NCBI GenBank assembly: GCA_964639895.1
Contig: CAZXEJ010000052.1
Coordinates: 1 to 12,472 of the forward strand
Length of the DNA stretch: 12,472 nt
From: CAZXEJ01 sp964639895
GTDB lineage: Bacteria > Desulfobacterota_D > UBA1144 > Nemesobacterales > JADFKM01
Direction of reading: 5' to 3'
How positions within the stretch are numbered: the stretch's first letter is position 1; the number at the start of each line of letters is the position of its first letter. The notes below the pieces were generated by a model. It ran no database searches, had not been told where the DNA came from, and saw nothing but the letters and a program-made list of their open reading frames with translations. Positions 6,901 through 12,472 of this stretch are shown here, in pieces. Both the position numbers and the translations under genes were made by a program.

Positions 6901-6987
6901 TTGAGGAGAAAGCGCGGTATCGGCGGCCGGAGTGTGTCGGGTGGGGTTGGAGCCGCCGCTTGCCCAGCGTGGAGGTGCTCGCGAGTA

Positions 6988-7019
6988 GGGGGTGGCGGGG
7001 CGGCTCGGGTGTGTGCGGG
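6988..7019 (+). other. G-quadruplex motif
   Basis: G-runs at 6988-6992, 6997-7000, 7007-7009 and 7017-7019 are separated by loops of 4, 6 and 7 bases. It meets the pattern, but the longer loops predict lower stability than the 6870 motif. Confidence 0.5.
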
Positions 7020-7881
7020 TGACGTAGGGAGATTTTCGGCTAGAGGGGGGCGGTTATGGTTGAATGTGGATGAGAGGCTGTGTCCGGCGTGAGGCAAACT
7101 GTCTCACGGCCCGATTTAGCCGCGGTACGCGTCGAGCGCCTGCGCGGCAACGGGCGACACGGCGCGGTGCCTCCTGGCCGGTTGCGCGTAGGACGGCCGG
7201 TGAGGTTGGGCGGTTGGGCCGTGTGTCGGCTGGAGCCGTGGGCGCGCCTGACCTCAGACTGCGTGTAGGGGGAGGGCCGGCGTAGTTACGGGCCGTCGCT
7301 TTGTTTAGGTGCTGCTTTCCTCTACCCCTAGGGGGCGAGGAGGGAGCTGTTGCGTGCGGCGGTGTGCATAAGCTGGAAGGGGCGGGGGCGGGTGAGGCAC
7401 CGAGGACGTGGGGGATGGATTGGGCTCGGTCTCCGTGTGAGCACGCGCGAGCCGCGAGCATGGGGACGACCGCCGCGCGATGCGGTGCCGTGCTACCGCG
7501 AGGAGTGGGAGAGACTCGGCGCGTTTGGGTGGGCCCTTACGTTGGAATCACGCATTCGGCCGGCTGGAAGGAGCCGGGAGCGTGGTGGTCTCTGCCGCCG
7601 CGGACAAGCCGTATTATCGAGTTCCGGTGTTGGAAAGTCCTCATGGGTACACCCCTTGTTGTGGCGCGGGGGAATTAATGTGGGGGAGACGCCGTCCCGG
7701 CGACCGTGTTGCCTTACTGCAATGCGTGGGGCGAATGGACGCGGAGCCGACGTCGGTCGGTTGCAGGCATACACCTCGGAGCTGTGGGTATCACATTGTA
7801 AGAGCCGCGCGTCGTCCTGGTCGTCGGCGGGTATGTGTCCCTCTCGTATGGTAAGTGTGGCAGTCGGCCACTGTGTCCTGC

Positions 7882-7907
7882 GGCTCTCACGAGCTTTTCT
7901 TTTCTTT
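7882..7907 (+). terminator. Weak intrinsic-terminator-like site
   Basis: A short stem GCTC (7883-7886), loop TCAC, GAGC (7891-7894), extendable by one G-U pair, is followed at once by a T-rich run at 7895-7907 in which 11 of 13 bases are T. The stem is short for a bacterial terminator. A separate hairpin GTGGC-AGTCG-GCCAC lies just upstream (7857-7871). It could end a plus-strand transcript from the G-rich gap or block read-through into the str operon. Confidence 0.3.
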
Positions 7908-7919
7908 GCGTCAATACGG

Positions 7920-7947
7920 TTGCAATTTGGCTGGATACGTATACAAT
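7920..7947 (+). promoter_or_regulatory. Upstream promoter ahead of the str operon
   Basis: TTGCAA (7920-7925) and TACAAT (7942-7947) are 16 bases apart; the -10 matches the consensus at five of six positions and the -35 at four of six. The predicted start is near 7954, about 180 bases before rpsL. The octamer palindrome ATACGTAT (7935-7942) abuts the -10. The product could be a long rpsL leader or a short separate RNA ending near the 7994-8028 hairpin. Confidence 0.5.
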
Positions 7948-7993
7948 ATTGAGCCTTCACGCCTAGCCCCCTGGTCGCGGGCGGGTGTCCGAT

Positions 7994-8028
7994 CGGCCTC
8001 GGGCCTCACCGGCTGGCCGGCGAGGCCG
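7994..8028 (+). ncRNA. GC hairpin in the region upstream of rpsL (attenuator or small-RNA end)
   Basis: CGGCCTCG (7994-8001) pairs perfectly with CGAGGCCG (8021-8028). An inner stem CCGG/CCGG (8009-8012 with 8017-8020) stacks directly on it, leaving a 7-base bulge on the 5' side. Downstream, GTGTGTTTCCTTT (8035-8047) is only partly T-rich. Transcripts from the 7920 promoter would fold here before reaching the main rpsL promoter. An attenuator or small RNA is inferred, not shown. Confidence 0.3.
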
Positions 8029-8050
8029 GGACAGTGTGTTTCCTTTGGGT

Positions 8051-8099
8051 CGTAATCCTTGACACTACAGTCCTCTTATGGATAGTATATTGGATTACG
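8051..8099 (+). promoter_or_regulatory. Main rpsL (str operon) promoter flanked by an inverted repeat
   Basis: A perfect -35 TTGACA (8059-8064) and a -10 TAGTAT (8083-8088) are 18 bases apart, giving a start near 8095 and a leader of about 40 bases. The promoter is framed by CGTAATCC (8051-8058) and its exact reverse complement GGATTACG (8092-8099). The left arm abuts the -35, and the right arm covers the predicted start. The arm centres are 41 bases apart, about four helical turns, as for a looping or dimer-of-dimers operator. Gene order supports this as the str operon promoter. Confidence 0.7.
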
Positions 8100-8134
8100 T
8101 TTTTACCATGCAGTTGACGGGAGTAGCCTAGCGA

Positions 8135-8506
8135 ATGCCGACTATAAATCAGCTTGTCCGAGAAGGAAGAGAGAAGGTACGAAAGAAGAGCAAGGCCCCG
8201 GCGCTCCAGGGCTCCCCGCAGCGCAGGGGGGTGTGCGTCAGGGTATACACGACTACTCCCAAGAAGCCCAACTCGGCGCTGAGGAAGGTGGCAAGGGTGA
8301 GGCTTACGAACGGTATCGAGATCACCGGCTACATACCCGGTGAGGGACACACGCTTCAGGAGCACTCCGTCGTGCTGGTCCGCGGCGGCAGGGTGAAGGA
8401 TCTGCCCGGCGTGCGGTACCACATAGTGCGCGGAACGCTTGATGCCACCGGCGTCGAGGACAGACGCAAGAGCCGCTCCAAGTATGGAGCCAAGAGACCC
8501 AAATAG
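8135..8506 (+). CDS. rpsL: 30S ribosomal protein S12
   Basis: S12 sits at the decoding centre of the small subunit and helps control translational accuracy. The 123 residues begin MPTINQLVREGREK and show the conserved TPKKPNSALRK loop and the GGRVKDLPGVRYH loop; the length is the usual 123-124. Lys43 and Lys88, the classic streptomycin-resistance positions, are both the sensitive-type lysine. Asp89, methylthiolated in many bacteria, is present. The ATG at 8135 follows GGGAG (8119-8123) by 11 bases, a wide spacing. It is the first gene of the rpsL-rpsG-fusA-tuf operon, and rpsG begins 33 bases after its stop. rpoC is not visible upstream. Confidence 0.98.
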   Translation: MPTINQLVREGREKVRKKSKAPALQGSPQRRGVCVRVYTTTPKKPNSALRKVARVRLTNGIEITGYIPGEGHTLQEHSVVLVRGGRVKDLPGVRYHIVRGTLDATGVEDRRKSRSKYGAKRPK

Positions 8507-8508
8507 CT

Positions 8509-8518
8509 GATACGTATC
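8509..8518. repeat. 10-bp palindrome in the rpsL-rpsG spacer
   Basis: GATACGTATC is a perfect palindrome starting 2 bases after the rpsL stop. Its core ATACGTAT also occurs at 7935-7942 beside the upstream promoter. In enterobacteria the rpsL-rpsG spacer is where S7 represses its own synthesis, but the palindrome's role here is unknown. Confidence 0.4.
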
Positions 8519-8539
8519 TACAGCAGAGGATAGACTGAC

Positions 8540-9007
8540 ATGCCTCGTAAAGGATCGGTGCCAAAGCGGAAGGTGTTGCCCGACTACAAGTACGGGGACG
8601 TCTCGGTGACCAAGACGATAAACGCCATCATGCGCGACGGCAAGAAGAGCAAGGCCGAGAAGATCTTCTACGGTGCCATGGACATAATCGCCAAGAAGAC
8701 GGGCAAGGACCCGCACGAGGTGTTCACCAAGGCGCTCGGCAACATAAAGCCTTCCGTCGAGGTCCGGCCTCGTCGCGTGGGTGGTGCTACTTACCAGGTG
8801 CCCATGGAGGTCAACCACTTCCGCCGCCAGTCGCTCGCCATAAGGTGGCTCATCCAGGCCGCCCGCTCAGGCAAGGGGCCCATGATGGAGCGGCTGGCCA
8901 GCGAGATACTGGACGCGGCCGAGGGGCGTGGGGCTGCAGTGAAGAAGAAGGAAGACACACATAGGATGGCCGAGGCGAACAGGGCGTTCGCCCATTACAG
9001 GTGGTAG
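8540..9007 (+). CDS. rpsG: 30S ribosomal protein S7
   Basis: S7 nucleates assembly of the 30S head on 16S rRNA and lines the E site. The 155 residues (usual about 156) start MPRKGSVPKRKVLPDYKYGD. They contain the conserved KPSVEVRPRRVGGATYQVP segment and the RRQSLAIRWL and EDTHRMAEANRAFAHYRW segments at the C-terminus. AGAGGA (8525-8530) lies 9 bases before the ATG. The stop codon is 2 bases before the fusA ATG, and the last codons supply the fusA ribosome-binding site, so the two are probably translationally coupled. By analogy with E. coli, S7 may repress this operon's translation. Confidence 0.98.
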   Translation: MPRKGSVPKRKVLPDYKYGDVSVTKTINAIMRDGKKSKAEKIFYGAMDIIAKKTGKDPHEVFTKALGNIKPSVEVRPRRVGGATYQVPMEVNHFRRQSLAIRWLIQAARSGKGPMMERLASEILDAAEGRGAAVKKKEDTHRMAEANRAFAHYRW

Positions 9008-9009
9008 AG

Positions 9010-11106
9010 ATGGAGAGGTCCAAAGCCGCAGGCGGCAGCGAAAAGAGCAAAATAAGGAATATCGGTATCGTAGCGCACATCGATGCGGGCAAGACCACTA
9101 CGACCGAGCGCATACTCTACTACACGGGCCTTACCTACAAGATAGGCGAGGTGCACGAGGGCACCGCCACCATGGACTGGATGGAGCAGGAGCGCGAGCG
9201 GGGTATAACCATCACCTCCGCCACCACTACCTGCTTCTGGAGAGACCACAGAATAAACATTATCGATACGCCCGGCCACGTCGATTTCACCATCGAGGTC
9301 GAACGATCGCTCAAGGTGCTCGACGGCGCCGTCGTCATCTTCGACAGCGTGGGTGGCGTCGAGCCGCAGTCGGAGACCGTCTGGCACCAGGCCGACCGCT
9401 ATGGTGTCCCCAGGCTGTGTTTCATAAACAAGATGGACCGCGTGGGGGCCGATTTCTTCCGAGTGGTTGGACAGATACGTGAGCGCCTGGGGGCCAACCC
9501 CGTCTACATCCAGATCCCCTGGGTCGAGGGCGACGAATTCAAGGCCATAATCGATCTCGTCGAGATGAAGCTCGTCGTCTGGGACGAGACCTCCCTCGGG
9601 ATGCAGTACAAGTTCGAGGAGATCCCGCCCCAGCTGGCGGAGACGGCCGAGAAGGGCAGGGAACAGCTTCTCGAGGCCGTCTCGGACATCGACGACACCC
9701 TGATGGAGAAATACCTCGAGGGTGAGGAGATGTCCAAGGAGCAGATCATAGGTGCGCTTCGTGAGGCCACGATCGAGCTCAAGGTGGTACCCGTGCTCTG
9801 CGGGGCCGCGTTCAAGAACAAGGGCGTCCAGAGGCTGCTCGACGCCATCGTGGACTTCCTTCCCTCGCCGCTCGACCTGCCGCCCATAAAGGGCGTCAAT
9901 CCCAAGAGCGGTGAGGAAGAGTTGCGCCACCCCTCGGACGAGGAGCCGTTCTCGGCCATTGCCTTCAAGATAATGACCGACCCCTTTGTGGGGCAGCTTA
10001 CGTACGTAAGGGTCTACTCCGGCAAGCTCCGCGGCGGCAGCACCGTCTACAACTCCACCAAGGGCAAGCGCGAGAAGATCGGAAGACTGCTCAGAATGCA
10101 CGCCAACAAGCGTGAAGAGATTTCCGAAGTGACGGCCGGCGACATCGCCGCCGCCGGTGGGCTCAAGATCACTACCACCGGCGACACCCTTTGTGACGAC
10201 GCCCACCCCATCATCCTCGAAAGCCTCCAGTTCCCCGAACCCGTCATCTCCATTGCGATAGAACCCAAGACAAAGAGCGACCAGGAAAAGCTCGGCGTGG
10301 CGCTGGGCAAGCTGGCCCTGGAAGACCCGTCGTTCAAGGTCAGACACGACGAAGAGACCGGCCAGACGGTGATATCGGGCATGGGCGAGCTCCATCTGGA
10401 GATAATAGTCGACCGACTGAGGCGCGAGTTCAACCTTGACGCCAAGGTCGGAAAACCGCAGGTCTCCTACAAGGAAACCCTTACCGTGCCGGCCGAGGCC
10501 GAGGCGAAGTTCGTCCGCCAGACGGGCGGCCGCGGCCAGTACGGGCACGTCAAGCTGCGCCTCGATCCGCTTCCGCGCGGCGAGGGGTTCAAGTTCATCG
10601 ACGAGACCAAGGGCGGCGTGATACCCAAGGAGTTCATCCCGGCCGTGGAAAAGGGCATACAAGAGGCCATGGAGACCGGCGTCGTGGCGGGCTACCCGGT
10701 CGTGGACGTCGAAGCCCACCTGCTGGACGGCTCCTACCACGAGGTGGACTCCTCGGAGTTGGCATTCAAGATAGCCGGATCGATGGCCTTCAAGGACGCC
10801 TTCGTGAAGGGCAAGCCCGTCATACTGGAGCCCGTAATGAAGGTCGAGGTCGTCGTGCCGGAGGAGTTCGTGGGAGGCGTCATAGGTGACCTTACCTCCC
10901 GCAGGGGCAGGGTGAGCGGCACCGAGGTGCGCGGCCACATGCACGCCGTAAGGGCGTTCGTGCCCCTGGCCGAGATGTTCGGTTACGCCACGGTCCTGCG
11001 CTCGCTCACCGAGGGGCGTGGGACGTTCACGATGGAGTTCTCCCACTACGAGCCGCTGCCTCGAGCCAAGTCCGAGGAGCTGGAGTCCAAGGCCAGCAGA
11101 GCGTAG
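9010..11106 (+). CDS. fusA: Translation elongation factor G
   Basis: EF-G is the ribosome-dependent GTPase that drives translocation and, with RRF, recycling. From ATG 9010 it has 698 residues, within the family range. The G domain shows G1 AHIDAGKT (22-29), the switch I region RGITIT (64-69), G3 DTPGHVDF (86-93), G4 NKMD (140-143) and G5 LCGAAF (263-268). Domains II-V follow, with GMGELHLEI, the domain IV segment GGRGQYGHVK and a conserved C-terminal VRAFVPLAEMFGYATVLRS. I prefer ATG 9010 because AGGTGG (8999-9004) lies 5 bases upstream; an in-frame GTG at 9001 overlaps the rpsG stop and lacks such a site. Codons end mostly in C (GCC, GGC, GTC, ACC), in contrast to tuf just downstream. One complete EF-G of the housekeeping type. 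Confidence 0.98.
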   Translation: MERSKAAGGSEKSKIRNIGIVAHIDAGKTTTTERILYYTGLTYKIGEVHEGTATMDWMEQERERGITITSATTTCFWRDHRINIIDTPGHVDFTIEVERSLKVLDGAVVIFDSVGGVEPQSETVWHQADRYGVPRLCFINKMDRVGADFFRVVGQIRERLGANPVYIQIPWVEGDEFKAIIDLVEMKLVVWDETSLGMQYKFEEIPPQLAETAEKGREQLLEAVSDIDDTLMEKYLEGEEMSKEQIIGALREATIELKVVPVLCGAAFKNKGVQRLLDAIVDFLPSPLDLPPIKGVNPKSGEEELRHPSDEEPFSAIAFKIMTDPFVGQLTYVRVYSGKLRGGSTVYNSTKGKREKIGRLLRMHANKREEISEVTAGDIAAAGGLKITTTGDTLCDDAHPIILESLQFPEPVISIAIEPKTKSDQEKLGVALGKLALEDPSFKVRHDEETGQTVISGMGELHLEIIVDRLRREFNLDAKVGKPQVSYKETLTVPAEAEAKFVRQTGGRGQYGHVKLRLDPLPRGEGFKFIDETKGGVIPKEFIPAVEKGIQEAMETGVVAGYPVVDVEAHLLDGSYHEVDSSELAFKIAGSMAFKDAFVKGKPVILEPVMKVEVVVPEEFVGGVIGDLTSRRGRVSGTEVRGHMHAVRAFVPLAEMFGYATVLRSLTEGRGTFTMEFSHYEPLPRAKSEELESKASRA

Positions 11107-11262
11107 CGCCGGCTGCGGCATGCTGGGTTGCATGGGGCGAGGTCGAGTGTAGAGAGGCGATAGAGTGGGGCGAGGAAGAGGAAGAGGTTGAGGTGGTGGT
11201 AGGCGGAGAGAGGGCATATAAGAGAGGATATAACCAAAGGAGACGGAGGGTAAGGAGAGTCG
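11107..11262 (+). promoter_or_regulatory. Purine-rich fusA-tuf spacer
   Basis: These 156 bases are unusually rich in G and A, including a 16-base purine run at 11172-11187 built from GAGGAA units. ATATAA occurs twice, 12 bases apart (11216-11221 and 11228-11233), and could give -10 boxes TATAAG or TATAAC for a tuf-only promoter, but no -35 fits. AAGGAGAG (11252-11259) is a strong ribosome-binding site just before the tuf ATG. The composition matches the tuf body rather than fusA. No terminator hairpin with a T-run was seen. Confidence 0.5.
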
Positions 11263-12450
11263 ATGTCGAAGGAGAGATTTGAGCGGACGAAGCCGCATTT
11301 GAACATAGGGACGATAGGGCACGTGGATCATGGGAAGACGACGCTGACGGCGGCGATAACGGCGGTGTTGCGTGAGCATGGTAAGCGTGCGGAGGCGGTG
11401 TCGTTCGAGGACATAGACAAGGCGCCGGAGGAGAAGGAGCGTGGGATAACGATCAACATAGCGCACGTGGAGTACGAGACGGACAAGCGGCACTACGCGC
11501 ATGTGGATTGTCCTGGGCATGCGGACTACATAAAGAACATGATCACAGGGGCGGCGCAGATGGATGGGGCGATTTTGGTGGTGAGTGCGCCGGACGGGCC
11601 GATGCCGCAGACACGGGAGCACATATTGCTGGCGCGTCAGGTTGGTGTACCGGCGATGGTGGTGGCGCTGAACAAGGTAGACATGATGGACGACGAGGAG
11701 TTGTTGGATTTGGTGGAGCTGGAGGTTCGGGAGCTGCTGACGCAGTACGGGTATCCAGGGGATGAGGTACCGGTGGTGAGGGTGAGTGCTCTTAAGGCGT
11801 TGGAGAGCGGGGGCAAGGAGGATCACGGGGTATTGAAGTTGATGGAGGCTGTGGACGAGTACATACCGGATCCAGTGCGAGAGGTGGACAAGCCGTTTTT
11901 GATGGCGATAGAGGACGTGTTCACGATATCCGGGCGTGGGACGGTTGTGACGGGGCGAGTGGAGCGGGGGCGGATACGAGCCGGTGACGAGGTGGAGATA
12001 GTGGGTTTTGGGGAGACGCGCAAGACGGTGGCTACGAGTCTGGAGATGTTCCGGAAGATACTGGACGAGCTGCAGGCTGGAGACAACGCAGGGGTGTTGT
12101 TGCGTGGCATAGGCAAGGACGAGGTGGAGCGTGGGCAGGTTTTGGCCGAGCCTGGGAGCATAACGCCTCACAAGAAGTTTGCTGCTGAGGTATATGTGCT
12201 GAAGAAGGAGGAGGGGGGGCGTCACACGCCGTTTTTCAACGGGTATCGGCCGCAGTTTTACTTCCGGACGACTGATGTGACGGGGGAGATAAAGTTGCCG
12301 GAGGGGGTTGAGATGGTGATGCCGGGCGACAACGTACAGATGGAGGTTGAGCTGATAGCGCCTGTGGCGATGGAAGAGGGGTTGAGGTTCGCCATACGCG
12401 AGGGCGGCCGCACGGTCGGAGCCGGCGTGGTTACCAAGATCATAGAGTGA
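11263..12450 (+). CDS. tuf: Translation elongation factor Tu
   Basis: EF-Tu delivers aminoacyl-tRNA to the ribosomal A site. The 395 residues (usual 393-400) contain G1 GHVDHGKT (19-26), switch I RGITIN (60-65), G3 DCPGHADY (82-89, with catalytic His86), G4 NKVD (137-140) and G5 SAL (175-177). Domains II and III are complete, ending VTKIIE. A strong ribosome-binding site precedes the ATG at 11263. Codon use is odd: from codon 1 to 375 it favours G- or T-ending codons (GCG, ACG, GTG, GGG, TTG), with no ACC or GTC that I could find. From Phe376 (12388) to the end it uses GCC, CGC, GGC, GTC, ACC and ATC like fusA. This suggests a recombined tract, possibly conversion with a second tuf copy elsewhere. 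The protein itself looks intact. Confidence 0.98.
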   Translation: MSKERFERTKPHLNIGTIGHVDHGKTTLTAAITAVLREHGKRAEAVSFEDIDKAPEEKERGITINIAHVEYETDKRHYAHVDCPGHADYIKNMITGAAQMDGAILVVSAPDGPMPQTREHILLARQVGVPAMVVALNKVDMMDDEELLDLVELEVRELLTQYGYPGDEVPVVRVSALKALESGGKEDHGVLKLMEAVDEYIPDPVREVDKPFLMAIEDVFTISGRGTVVTGRVERGRIRAGDEVEIVGFGETRKTVATSLEMFRKILDELQAGDNAGVLLRGIGKDEVERGQVLAEPGSITPHKKFAAEVYVLKKEEGGRHTPFFNGYRPQFYFRTTDVTGEIKLPEGVEMVMPGDNVQMEVELIAPVAMEEGLRFAIREGGRTVGAGVVTKIIE

Positions 12451-12472
12451 ATCCCCCTCGACCGGGGACGGT
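12451..12472 (+). other. Short tail after tuf
   Basis: TCCCC (12452-12456) and GGGGA (12464-12468) can form a 5-bp hairpin with a 7-base loop. The window ends before it can be seen whether a T-run follows, so neither a terminator nor continuation into the next ribosomal gene can be judged. Confidence 0.3.

Larger units (their letters stand above)
6588..8050. other. Long gene-free, G-rich intergenic region
   Basis: About 1.46 kb without a supportable gene. Open frames on both strands exist only because stop codons are rare in GC-rich DNA; their products are Pro/Arg/Ala-rich and lack start signals or domains. I found no tRNA T-loop, rRNA, RNase P, tmRNA or SRP RNA signature. G far exceeds C on the plus strand in the left half. 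Small structures include the tandem nonamer GGTGTTGCG (6673-6681 and 6682-6690), the palindrome CCCCTAGGGG (7325-7334) and several short GC inverted repeats (for example GCCGCG 7119-7124 with CGCGGC 7143-7148), which are expected by chance at this composition. Quadruplex motifs and the promoter sites at its right end are listed separately. Confidence 0.6.

Noticed and set aside
6552..7097. Open minus-strand extension upstream of the 442-residue protein, which would give 624 residues
   Set aside because: The added part is low-complexity Pro/Thr/Ala/Arg sequence, and the promoter (6559-6587) lies inside it just before the ATG at 6551. No ribosome-binding site supports an earlier start.
7106..7296. 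Structured RNA suggested by ACGGCCCG (7106-7113) pairing with CGGGCCGT (7289-7296) around smaller stems
   Set aside because: In GC-rich DNA of this length several 8-bp inverted repeats within 200 bases are expected by chance. No promoter or known RNA signature supports it.
7630..7645. GGAAAGTCC resembling a conserved RNase P RNA segment
   Set aside because: The flanking bases do not match and no partner conserved regions were found in the surrounding sequence.
9997..10010. 14-bp perfect palindrome CTTACGTACGTAAG
   Set aside because: It lies inside fusA and encodes conserved residues. About one such palindrome is expected by chance in 12 kb.
8995..12225. A very long open frame (over 1,000 codons) on the minus strand opposite rpsG-fusA-tuf
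   Set aside because: It is antisense to three strongly conserved genes. Its product is a Leu/His/Arg/Tyr-rich mirror of their codons with no domain, start signal or promoter. Long antisense frames are expected where third positions are mostly G or C.

Overview
The window looks like chromosomal DNA from a GC-rich, probably Gram-negative bacterium. A secreted subtilisin-like protease with Cys-rich DND-type repeats and a Cys-plus-hydrophobic-plus-Arg C-terminus is typical of uncultured Desulfobacterota or Myxococcota-like lineages. Several genes use ATA (Ile) and AGG (Arg) freely despite the high GC. The lineage is an inference; a ribosomal-protein or EF-G tree would settle it.

Left part (1-3570). 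At the left edge is the first 31 codons of a minus-strand gene with a signal-peptide-like N-terminus. It diverges from a plus-strand secreted S8 serine protease (339-2060), and an AT-rich element of short direct and inverted repeats (134-167) lies between them. A plus-strand SPFH/prohibitin-family membrane protein (2269-3204) follows, with a perfect TATAAT box upstream. A G-rich gap then separates it from the convergent minus-strand genes.

Middle part (3571-6587). A two-gene minus-strand operon encodes an unrecognised 442-residue protein and, 2 bases downstream, an ABC1/UbiB-type atypical kinase with two C-terminal membrane helices. The operon promoter (TTGACA, 17 bases, TAATTT) lies so close to the first ATG that the mRNA is probably leaderless.

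Gap (6588-8058). About 1.5 kb shows no convincing gene. It is strongly G-rich on the plus strand and carries at least three G-quadruplex-type motifs. Its right end holds a weak terminator-like site, a good promoter and a GC hairpin that could delimit a short RNA.

Right part (8059-12472). This is a canonical str operon: rpsL (S12), rpsG (S7), fusA (EF-G) and tuf (EF-Tu), all plus strand. It supplies the decoding-site and head proteins of the small ribosomal subunit and the two elongation GTPases. The rpsL promoter sits between the arms of a perfect 8-bp inverted repeat. The spacer before tuf and the first 375 codons of tuf have a different composition from the rest of the operon, and the last 20 codons switch back, which suggests a recombined (gene-converted) tract.

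No tRNA, rRNA, CRISPR, insertion sequence or transposase was seen. No complete new defence or metabolic system is evident. The most interesting points are the mosaic tuf, the probably leaderless uncharacterised gene coupled to ubiB, the G4-rich gap, and the Cys-rich anchored protease.
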